Of a DNA stretch of 13,711 nt, positions 6,396-11,878 are shown in pieces; positions within the stretch are counted from its first letter, which is position 1, and every line of letters begins with the position of its first letter. The notes under the pieces are model-generated. The model was not told where the DNA came from. It saw only the letters and a program-made list of their open reading frames with translations, and made no database searches. The position numbers and the translations under genes were made by a program. Source of the DNA: Treponema sp. UBA3649 (GTDB lineage Bacteria > Spirochaetota > Spirochaetia > Treponematales > Treponemataceae); NCBI GenBank assembly GCA_002373325.1, contig DFKI01000175.1, forward strand, positions 1 through 13,711, given 5' to 3'.

Positions 6396-7250
6396 ATGGA
6401 AGATTTCATCAAGACGAATTATCACACGCACAGTACTTTCTGTGACGGAAAAAACACTCCTGAGGAGATGGTCCTTGCAGCCATTGAAAAGGGATTCTCT
6501 GTCCTTGGTTTCAGCAGCCATTCGATGCAGCCTTTTTCAAGCGACTGGCACATGTCATGGAAAGATCACGGCTCTTATGTAAAGGAGACCGACCGCCTCA
6601 AAAAGGAATACTCCGGAAAAATAGAGATTTACAGGGGATTCGAAGCTGATTATATTGAGGGAGTCTGTTGTCCGACTTTCGAGCGCTACAGGGATTTTTC
6701 CCCCGACTATCTGATTGGAGCCGTCCATTACGTGCCATGTCCCCACGGATATTATGGTGTTGACGGTAAATTTGACGAGACAAGGGAAAAGATAGAGACT
6801 CTTTACGGCGGTGACAGAAAAAAAGCCGTCCAGGAATATTTTGCAGCGGAAAGGGACATGCTCAAAAAGGGCGACTTTACCATTCTGGCACATGCTGATT
6901 TAATCAGGATACAGAATTCAAAGAAAGCTCCCGACAGATTTTTTGACGAGGGTGAGAGCTGGTACCGTGATGAGCTCAGGGAAACTGCCCGGGTCATAGC
7001 CTCCGCCGGTGTGTGCGTGGAAATCAACACAGGAGCCATCGCACGCGGATATCTGGACACGCCTTATCCCTCCCAGGATTTTCTTTCCTTCTTGAAGGAC
7101 TACAATGTGCCGCTGACCCTGAGTTCCGACGCTCACAGAACCGAGCATCTTGACCATGCTTTTGACATGGGAGTGCAGTGGGCAAAAAAAGCCGGGTTCA
7201 CGGAGCTTCAGTGCTTTGTCTCAGGCAAAATCCGCTCCATGAAGATTTGA
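6396..7250 (+). CDS. PHP-family histidinol-phosphatase (HisK/HisJ type)
   Basis: This encodes 284 aa. The start at 6396 follows AAGGAG (6385-6390) with 5-base spacing; the longer open frame that overlaps slyD has no such signal. PHP metal ligands are visible: H10-x-H12 in YHTHSTFCDG, a second motif FSSHS, GFEADY, GAVHYV, LAHADLIR, EINTGAI and SSDAH near the C-terminus. The family hydrolyses histidinol phosphate in histidine biosynthesis at a multi-metal site, though PHP phosphoesterases can also act on other phosphates and no other his gene is nearby. It is the third gene of the nfu-slyD run (23-base gap), and a shared need for metal insertion is a possible reason. It converges on the dksA-type gene only 9 bases away. 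Confidence 0.88.
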   Translation: MEDFIKTNYHTHSTFCDGKNTPEEMVLAAIEKGFSVLGFSSHSMQPFSSDWHMSWKDHGSYVKETDRLKKEYSGKIEIYRGFEADYIEGVCCPTFERYRDFSPDYLIGAVHYVPCPHGYYGVDGKFDETREKIETLYGGDRKKAVQEYFAAERDMLKKGDFTILAHADLIRIQNSKKAPDRFFDEGESWYRDELRETARVIASAGVCVEINTGAIARGYLDTPYPSQDFLSFLKDYNVPLTLSSDAHRTEHLDHAFDMGVQWAKKAGFTELQCFVSGKIRSMKI

Positions 7251-7259
7251 TTTTAAGCT

Positions 7260-7613
7260 TTAGTTCATTCTTTCCCGCTTTGACTGGCAGTTCACGCAAT
7301 AAGCCGCATAAGGAATGTAGTCAAGGCGTGGCTCAGGAATGGGTTGTCCGCACTCAAGGCAGATTCCGTACTGGTTCTGCTTTATCCTCAGAAGAGCGTC
7401 ATTGATTTGGTTCAGGCGGTTCGCGTCCTGTTCCCCGAGCTGATTCAAAAGGCTTCCGTCAATCCTGCTGGATGCCTGATCCACCTCGTCCCCCGGCTCA
7501 TTGTCCGTCGCTATCTTGGAGACTTCCTCGTTCCTTCCCGATATGGACGCAAGAAGAGCTTCCCTTTGCTCCAAAAGCTTTTTCTTCTGCTTTTCGATAA
7601 AATCCTTTTTCAT
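7260..7613 (-). CDS. dksA: DksA/TraR-family zinc-finger regulator
   Basis: This encodes 117 aa. An N-terminal coiled coil (KKKLLEQREALL) leads to the tip motif D42-E-V-D45-Q-A47, which matches the DxxDxA that DksA inserts into the RNA polymerase secondary channel. A C4 zinc finger follows: C85-L-E-C88 and C106-V-N-C109. It is shorter than E. coli DksA (151 aa), as in many non-proteobacterial homologues. The start at 7613 is chosen because AGGGGGA lies about 6 bases upstream; a 15-residue extension to 7658 has no ribosome binding site. Its role would be to modulate stable RNA and stress promoters, possibly with ppGpp. It is divergent from infA, and no convincing -35/-10 pair for it was found in the shared upstream region. 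Confidence 0.9.
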   Translation of the reverse strand: MKKDFIEKQKKKLLEQREALLASISGRNEEVSKIATDNEPGDEVDQASSRIDGSLLNQLGEQDANRLNQINDALLRIKQNQYGICLECGQPIPEPRLDYIPYAAYCVNCQSKRERMN

Positions 7614-7697
7614 TCGATTCCCCCTGGAAAATATTCGAGCCGCTTCCTTAAAACACATCCCACGGATGCTTTTCGTTTTTTAGAAGTTTCTATCTTA

Positions 7698-7726
7698 TTG
7701 ACTTTTTAGCTCATTTTGTACATACT
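7698..7726 (+). promoter_or_regulatory. Candidate infA promoter
   Basis: The -35 TTGACT (7698-7703) is followed by a 17-base spacer and -10 CATACT (7721-7726, 4 of 6). This gives a leader of about 64 bases. The alternative -10 TATAAG (7729-7734) has no -35 at normal spacing. The ribosome binding site GGAGG is at 7787-7791. Confidence 0.4.
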
Positions 7727-7796
7727 AGTATAAGTATTTTTCGAAAAAAAAGCAAATAAATTCTAGAAAAATCGAAAAACCACACTGGAGGATTTT

Positions 7797-8021
7797 GTGG
7801 CTAACAAGGACGAAGCTATTGAAGTTGAAGGTATCGTGAAGGAGGCTCTGCCGAATACCATGTTCAGGGTAGAGCTGCAGAACGGAGGGCACGTCATCCT
7901 TGCCCATCTGAGCGGAAAAATGCGCAAGCACTATATCAGGATTGTTCCCGGCGACACCGTAAAAGTAGAGCTCTCCCCCTATGACCTGAACAGGGGAAGA
8001 ATCATTTTCCGCGAGCGTTAA
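7797..8021 (+). CDS. infA: Translation initiation factor IF-1
   Basis: This encodes 74 aa, the standard IF-1 length. It starts at GTG 7797, with GGAGG five bases upstream. The sequence follows the family closely: EVEGIVKEALPNTMFRVELQ, then ILAHLSGKMRKHYIRI, PGDTVKVELSPYDLNRGRI and a basic end. The OB fold binds the 30S A site and prevents premature tRNA binding. In many bacteria infA sits in the ribosomal protein operon, but here it stands alone beside a dksA-type gene. The stop codon is followed immediately by a hairpin shared with the convergent hydrolase gene. Confidence 0.97.
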   Translation: MANKDEAIEVEGIVKEALPNTMFRVELQNGGHVILAHLSGKMRKHYIRIVPGDTVKVELSPYDLNRGRIIFRER

Positions 8022-8054
8022 TCAAAGAGAAAATTATAGATTATAATCTTTGAT
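8021..8054. terminator. Bulged hairpin between convergent genes (possible bidirectional terminator)
   Basis: ATCAAAGA (8021-8028) pairs perfectly with TCTTTGAT (8047-8054). Inside this, TTATA (8034-8038) pairs with TATAA (8042-8046) around GAT, leaving a five-base GAAAA bulge on one side. It fills the entire gap between the infA stop and the hydrolase stop. There is no long T run on either strand, so efficiency as an intrinsic terminator is uncertain. Confidence 0.5.
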
Positions 8055-9020
8055 TTAGGCGTTGACTTCCGGACTGATAAAATCCCAGACTTTGTTCCAA
8101 TACACATCTGGATTCGCAAACTGTGAGCCGCAATGGTCAGCCCGGGGAATAACGAACCAGTCTTTTTTTGAGCGGGTCGCTATGTAGTTTTTGCGGATCA
8201 TGGAGACAGAAACAAAATTATCATCTCCGCCATGAAGAAAGAGAATCGGCGTGCGGGATTTCCTGAGTTGCTTTACGGATGACGCTGTGCCGAATGTATA
8301 ATGGAACCGAAGCCCGCAGAAAAGAGTTCCCAGATGAAGAATGGGAAACGCCGGTTTTTTGACGAAGGTGCGCCACACATGAAAGAATTCATCCCTCACC
8401 GACGTGTATCCGCAGTCAGATACGGCAGCCTTGACTTGTTCGGGCAGATTCTCTCCTATTGTCATCATGACGGAGGCAGCTCCCATGCTCTCACCGTGAA
8501 GCACAATCCTTGCGCCCGCATCCCTTGAGAGAATTTCGTTGATCCACGTGATGTTGTCTTTTCTCTCTAGCCATCCCATGCCGAAAGCCTTTCCCCCGCT
8601 CATCCCGGAGGCACGGTTTTCCACCATCAGGACATTGAATCCGTGCTCGAAGTATTTGCATCCGTATGTGCATGTGTTTCTAAGGCTCCCCTTCCATCCG
8701 TGGAGAACTATGACCCATTTGTGGCTCGTGAGTTTCTGGGGATAAAAAAGCGCGTGAAGTTTGAGGGAGTCGAAGCTTTCTGTCCACCAGTCCTCATGAT
8801 CTGTCTCACCAAGCCATTTAAGGGCGTTCTTTTTTATTTGCGAGCTGCTCTCATCCGAAGTCTCGTCAGGATCGGAAAGCGGCTGTTTTTTCCATGCCCT
8901 GCTTGAGGGAACGAGAAATGAGTCCAAAATCACGTTGGCTGCGATGCAAAGGATGGTAAAGGCAAGAACCAGTGCTCCTCCCGCACAAAGAATGACAATC
9001 TCCCTTATCCCCATAATCAT
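8055..9020 (-). CDS. Membrane-anchored alpha/beta hydrolase
   Basis: This encodes 321 aa. A hydrophobic segment (about 8-32) probably anchors the protein in the inner membrane, followed by an acidic Ser-rich linker (48-60). The catalytic domain has HGWKGS (oxyanion loop, 107-112), the nucleophile elbow G176-E-S178-M-G180, HGGDDNFV with probable acid Asp267, and ADH with His296, giving a full Ser-Asp-His triad. The family (YqkD/BAAT-like serine hydrolases) contains esterases and lipases; the substrate is unknown. ATG 9020-9018 overlaps the mscS stop as ATGA, so the two are translationally coupled; GGGGA lies upstream. A second ATG two codons later is also possible. Confidence 0.88.
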   Translation of the reverse strand: MIMGIREIVILCAGGALVLAFTILCIAANVILDSFLVPSSRAWKKQPLSDPDETSDESSSQIKKNALKWLGETDHEDWWTESFDSLKLHALFYPQKLTSHKWVIVLHGWKGSLRNTCTYGCKYFEHGFNVLMVENRASGMSGGKAFGMGWLERKDNITWINEILSRDAGARIVLHGESMGAASVMMTIGENLPEQVKAAVSDCGYTSVRDEFFHVWRTFVKKPAFPILHLGTLFCGLRFHYTFGTASSVKQLRKSRTPILFLHGGDDNFVSVSMIRKNYIATRSKKDWFVIPRADHCGSQFANPDVYWNKVWDFISPEVNA

Positions 9021-10111
9021 TTTTTCCCCGCGGATTTTTTATCGCTTGTCTTTTGGGTCTTTCCCGTTGTCACTCCGGATTTTTTTACGGTCGCTTTTTT
9101 TACAGCCGATTTTTTTTCAAGACTCAAAGTTGAGCTTGTCCTTGTGAGTGCGGGTTTTTCCAAAATCTTTTTTTCAAGAGCCGGTTTTTTTGCGGCAGGA
9201 GTTTTTTTGTCGGAGACAATGCTGATGTCGTATCTTGTGAACGGAATGACCACGCCGTATTTTTTGAAAATCTGGACTGCGTTCATGTACACGGCGTTCT
9301 TTGTGTCAACCAGCCTTGCCCTCTCGAACCACACGGCGAGCTTGAGCTTTACGGCATCTCCGAATCCGTCGTAGAAAACTGCCGGGGCGGGATCCTCCAA
9401 AATCACCTTGTCTGCAACACATTTTGCGGCGACCTCTTTTGCGGCGAGCATGGCGGAGTCCATGTCGGAGTCATAGCTTATGGGAAGGTCAAAGACAAAT
9501 CGACGTTTGTCATAAAAACTGTAGTTGATGAGGTTGCTGTTGATTACCGTGCTGTTCGGTATGCGGATCATCTGATTGTCAAGCGTGTGCACCGTTATGC
9601 TCAGAAGACCGATTGTGTCCACCGTACCGCTCACTCCGGACACTTCTATGAAATCACCGAGCTTCAGTGCCTTTTCCGCGATGACAAAAAATCCGCTTAT
9701 AAGATTGCTTACCGAAGTCTGTGCCGCGAAACCGATTGCAAGTCCCGCAACTCCAGCCGCTCCCCAGATTGCCTTCAGGTCGACTCCGAAAAGACCGAGC
9801 ACGTACATTCCGATGAGGACAAAGAAGATGTATTTTATGATTCTGGTTATGGCACCGACGGCTTTTTCATCAAACCGCTTGGTCGCTGTCTTTGTGATTA
9901 TCCTCTTGATAATCCGGTAAAGGGCATAGAAAATCAGTATGGCGATTACGCTCGTTATGACCTTCACAAGATTCGCCCACGTGAGGTATTTTGAAAGCTC
10001 GTCCAAATGCAGCATGGTCTTGGTCTGATTCGCAACTTCCGCCGTTAATTCCTTGGTCGCGTCCACGACTGTTTCCACGGTCGCCTCTACAACGCTTGTT
10101 TCTTCAGGCAT
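9017..10111 (-). CDS. mscS: MscS-type mechanosensitive channel with basic C-terminal tail
   Basis: This encodes 364 aa. An acidic N-terminal segment (1-40) precedes TM1 (about 47-68), TM2 (about 88-108) and the pore-lining TM3, with GAAGVAGLAIGFAAQTSVSN (117-136) and FFVIAE. Then come the beta domain (FIEVSGVSGTVDTIG, MIRIPNSTVINSNLINYS) and the alpha/beta vestibule. The family releases solutes under hypo-osmotic shock. E. coli MscS has 286 aa. The extra length here is a tail of about 60 residues (from about 304) made of Lys, Ala, Ser and Thr with repeated AVKK and TVKK-like units, resembling histone H1 tails. The start is supported by TAGGAGA upstream. It is the first gene of a pair with the hydrolase. 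The upstream heptamer array ends a few bases before its promoter. Confidence 0.93.
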   Translation of the reverse strand: MPEETSVVEATVETVVDATKELTAEVANQTKTMLHLDELSKYLTWANLVKVITSVIAILIFYALYRIIKRIITKTATKRFDEKAVGAITRIIKYIFFVLIGMYVLGLFGVDLKAIWGAAGVAGLAIGFAAQTSVSNLISGFFVIAEKALKLGDFIEVSGVSGTVDTIGLLSITVHTLDNQMIRIPNSTVINSNLINYSFYDKRRFVFDLPISYDSDMDSAMLAAKEVAAKCVADKVILEDPAPAVFYDGFGDAVKLKLAVWFERARLVDTKNAVYMNAVQIFKKYGVVIPFTRYDISIVSDKKTPAAKKPALEKKILEKPALTRTSSTLSLEKKSAVKKATVKKSGVTTGKTQKTSDKKSAGKK

Positions 10112-10155
10112 TTTTTTCTCCTACATAAACTTCTTTCTAAAAAAAATCCTTTCCT

Positions 10156-10184
10156 ATTATAGCAAATATTTTGATTTGATAAAA
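10156..10184 (-). promoter_or_regulatory. mscS promoter with extended -10
   Basis: On the minus strand TGC (10164-10162) precedes a perfect -10 TATAAT (10161-10156), forming the extended TGnTATAAT element. The hexamer at 17-base spacing, TTTTAT (10184-10179), is a poor -35, which an extended -10 can tolerate. The leader is about 38 bases and ends with TAGGAGA before ATG 10111. Confidence 0.7.
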
Positions 10185-10187
10185 GAG

Positions 10188-10271
10188 GGGGAGGTGAGAG
10201 TTGAGAATTGAGAGTTGAGAGGTGAGAGTTGAGAGTTGAGAGGTGAGAATTGAAAATTGGGGGGTGAGATA
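10188..10271 (-). repeat. Second heptanucleotide tandem array (12 units), inverted relative to the first
   Basis: On the minus strand the units are mostly ACTCTCA, CCTCTCA and ATTCTCA, with ATTTTCA and a C-rich unit at the far end. The last unit is CCTCCCC (10194-10188), as in the array at 3951-4041. It ends three bases before the -35 position of mscS. The other end lies about 40 bases from the DUF456 promoter. Confidence 0.92.
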
Positions 10272-10311
10272 ATTGGGCTCCTGAACAAAAAGAGTCATCC
10301 TATTTCCTCAA

Positions 10312-10340
10312 TTGATTTTCTGCCGGAACTTTTGTATAAT
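10312..10340 (+). promoter_or_regulatory. DUF456 gene promoter, leaderless geometry
   Basis: The -35 TTGATT (10312-10317), 17-base spacer and perfect -10 TATAAT (10335-10340) are followed by CATGGC and ATG 10347. The predicted +1 is the A of the start codon. The layout, the -35 and the CATGGCATG junction are the same as at the barrel gene (1505-1542). Confidence 0.7.
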
Positions 10341-10346
10341 CATGGC

Positions 10347-10841
10347 ATGGTTTTGAAGGACATTATACTCATTGTTGCAGCGTCTCTTTTGATTTTGGTG
10401 GGGCTTGTCGGATGCATTATCCCGGGGCTTCCAGGAACTCCTCTTTGCTGGACGGCTCTTCTTCTCGGATTCTTTACCAGCAGAAGCTCCCTCACTGTTC
10501 TCATGCTGATTGTCTTCGGAATCCTCACGGTGATTGTGGAAATCCTTAACAATTTTGTTCCCGCGATGTTCACGAAAAAAGCTGGAGGTTCCAAGGCCGG
10601 GAGCATAGGTTCCACGGTGGGCGTGTTCGTGGGGCTTTTTATGGGAAGCATTGTAACCATCCTGCTCGGTCCCTTTGTCGGTGCTCTCGTCGGTGAGCTG
10701 ATTCATGACCACAAAAACATGGACAGGGCCGTAAAGTCCGCAGCTTTTTCCTTCCTTGGATTTTTGTCGGGAAGCGGCATCAGGCTGATTACATCCGCTG
10801 TCATGGTGATTTTTTTCGTGAAGTCCTTTTTTAACGGATAA
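10347..10841 (+). CDS. DUF456 family inner-membrane protein
   Basis: This encodes 164 aa with about four hydrophobic segments. The N-terminal motif LVGLVGCIIPGLPGTPLCW is characteristic of DUF456. Gly-rich helices (GSTVGVFVGLFMGSIVTILL, FVGALVGELI) and a C-terminal membrane segment follow. Function is unknown in the family. The start is placed at 10347, not at the more upstream non-ATG possibility near 10257. The -10 TATAAT ends six bases before this ATG, the protein then begins MVLKDIILI like a normal first membrane helix, and the upstream extension is repeat-derived. There is no Shine-Dalgarno sequence. Confidence 0.85.
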   Translation: MVLKDIILIVAASLLILVGLVGCIIPGLPGTPLCWTALLLGFFTSRSSLTVLMLIVFGILTVIVEILNNFVPAMFTKKAGGSKAGSIGSTVGVFVGLFMGSIVTILLGPFVGALVGELIHDHKNMDRAVKSAAFSFLGFLSGSGIRLITSAVMVIFFVKSFFNG

Positions 10842-10884
10842 TAATGAAAAATGCCGAATAATCCGCGAAAATCGACATGGGCAC

Positions 10885-10913
10885 TTGACATGTTTTTTAG
10901 AAATCTATATAAT
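10885..10913 (+). promoter_or_regulatory. Consensus sigma70 promoter of tRNA-Lys
   Basis: A perfect TTGACA (10885-10890), 17-base spacer and perfect TATAAT (10908-10913) place the start near 10920, seven bases before the mature tRNA. A full-consensus promoter fits a stable RNA gene. Confidence 0.92.
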
Positions 10914-10926
10914 AGCAAGTACTTTC

Positions 10927-10999
10927 GGGCGATTAGCTCAGCTGGTAGAGCAACAGACTCTTAATCTGTGGGTCGGGAGTTCGATCCTCCCATCGCTCA
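10927..10999 (+). tRNA. tRNA-Lys (anticodon CTT)
   Basis: This is a 73-base cloverleaf. The acceptor GGGCGAT pairs with ATCGCTC (one G-T). The D arm is GCTC-AGCTGGTA-GAGC. The anticodon stem ACAGA/TCTGT encloses loop CTCTTAA with anticodon CTT. The T arm is GGGAG-TTCGATC-CTCCC, and the discriminator is A10999. CCA is not encoded. It reads the AAG lysine codon and is transcribed alone from its own promoter. Confidence 0.97.
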
Positions 11000-11006
11000 T
11001 CCGAAG

Positions 11007-11032
11007 TCCCCCAGTTCAGGGGGATTTTTTTT
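11007..11032 (+). terminator. Intrinsic terminator of tRNA-Lys
   Basis: TCCCCC (11007-11012) pairs with GGGGGA (11019-11024) over loop AGTTCA, followed by eight T (11025-11032), eight bases after the tRNA. Confidence 0.93.
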
Positions 11033-11059
11033 CGGCTCCCTTCCATTATTTTGTAATCC

Positions 11060-11195
11060 ATGTGTCATTATCAGCCAAGCCATGTGTCATCATCGGGCTG
11101 GACAATGTGTCATCATCGGGCTGGACAATGTGTCATCATCGGGCTGGACAATGTGTCATCATCAGGCAAGCCATGTGTCATTATCGGGCTGGACC
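11060..11195 (+). repeat. Tandem array of six 22-23-base half-REP units
   Basis: Six units begin with ATGTGTCAT at 11060, 11082, 11105, 11128, 11151 and 11173. Three central units (11082-11150) are identical 23-mers. The first and fifth are 22-base variants ending CAAGCC. Only the last continues into the complementary half and becomes a full palindrome (see 11180-11202). Open frames through the region are made only by the repeat. There are no spacers, so it is not CRISPR. Confidence 0.93.
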
Positions 11196-11202
11196 CGATA
11201 AT
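11180..11202. repeat. REP-like perfect palindrome
   Basis: ATTATCGGG (11180-11188) pairs perfectly with CCCGATAAT (11194-11202) around CTGGA. No T run follows on either strand. It lies 26 bases beyond the 3' end of the CAP lipoprotein gene and could stabilise or end that mRNA. It resembles the intergenic palindromes of REP type that occur in multiple copies in bacterial genomes. Confidence 0.75.
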
Positions 11203-11228
11203 CTCTGATTCATCCCGGAGCGAGCCTT

Positions 11229-11843
11229 CTATCTTCCAAGGACCATCGCCCAGTAGTATTTGTATCGGCTTGAGGGTGCGTATACGTATGCGATTCCTAT
11301 GTGCGTGAAATTTCCGAGCATGTTTCTTCTGTGCCCCTGTCCGTCATAATTCTTGTCATCTTCCTTCCACTGTGTGAATGCGGCTCTTCCGGTGCTGCTT
11401 GCTGTTCCTGCGGCGATGTTCTCTCCTTTTGCCCCGAAACTGAGCGAGCATTCGGCAAAGACTGTAGAGCAGCTCGTCCCGTCAGGTCTTGTGTGGGAAA
11501 AATTGCTCACAATCTCCCTCGCACGTATTTGTGCCGCCCTGCAAAGTCCCTCGTCCAAGGTGAGCTCTCCGAGCTGTCCCACGAGACTCGTTGTCGTTGT
11601 GTTGTCCTTGTTCAAGTAGAAAGCCTCGTCTCCTGTCCTGAACTCATTCACGAGCTTAAAGCAGGCCCTCACCTCGTCGTCAATCCCGTACTCGACTATG
11701 TTTTCAGAGCCGGATCCTGAATTTCCGTCGCCTGATTCTCCGTGCGTCCCTGTGCCAGATGAACTTTCGCCGTGGGGAAACATGCATGATGCAAGGAGCG
11801 AAACCGCAATCAATGTGATAATGCAAAAAAATGTCTTCTTCAT
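11229..11843 (-). CDS. CAP/SCP-domain lipoprotein
   Basis: This encodes 204 aa. The signal peptide ends in lipobox L17-A18-S19-C20. A Gly/Ser-rich linker (about 22-47) precedes a CAP (SCP/TAPS, PR-1-like) domain: LVNEFR, LTLDEGLCRAAQIRARE, FSHTRPDGTSC, GENIAAG, GHRRNMLGNFTHIGIAYVY and a final YYWAMVLG strand. The pattern matches the bacterial YkwD-like CAP group, including the conserved His of SHTRPDG and of GHRRNM. It is anchored in the envelope; the function of bacterial CAP lipoproteins is unsettled. No Shine-Dalgarno sequence precedes ATG 11843. Its -10 TAAAAT ends six bases upstream and includes the stop codon of the patatin gene, so it may be expressed both independently as a leaderless mRNA and by readthrough. 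Confidence 0.9.
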   Translation of the reverse strand: MKKTFFCIITLIAVSLLASCMFPHGESSSGTGTHGESGDGNSGSGSENIVEYGIDDEVRACFKLVNEFRTGDEAFYLNKDNTTTTSLVGQLGELTLDEGLCRAAQIRAREIVSNFSHTRPDGTSCSTVFAECSLSFGAKGENIAAGTASSTGRAAFTQWKEDDKNYDGQGHRRNMLGNFTHIGIAYVYAPSSRYKYYWAMVLGR

Positions 11844-11849
11844 GCTTTC

Positions 11850-11878
11850 ATTTTAAGGTAGAATTTCCGGATGGTCAA
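11850..11878 (-). promoter_or_regulatory. Promoter of the CAP lipoprotein embedded in the end of the patatin gene
   Basis: On the minus strand: -35 TTGACC (11878-11873), 17-base spacer, -10 TAAAAT (11855-11850), then GAAAGC and ATG 11843. The first three bases of the -10 are the patatin stop codon TAA. The predicted +1 is the A of the ATG. Confidence 0.6.

Noticed and set aside
7614..7658. 15-residue N-terminal extension of the dksA-type protein
   Set aside because: It has no ribosome binding site, whereas AGGGGGA precedes the ATG at 7613 and that start gives a typical DksA/TraR N-terminus.
11060..11195. Tandem 22-23-base repeats as a CRISPR array
   Set aside because: The units are contiguous with no spacers and no cas genes, and the last unit completes a palindrome, so REP-type decay or expansion fits better.
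10885..11308. Plus-strand open frames across tRNA-Lys and the repeats (MCHH and similar)
   Set aside because: They run through the tRNA, its terminator and repeat units; the peptide repeats come only from the DNA repeat.
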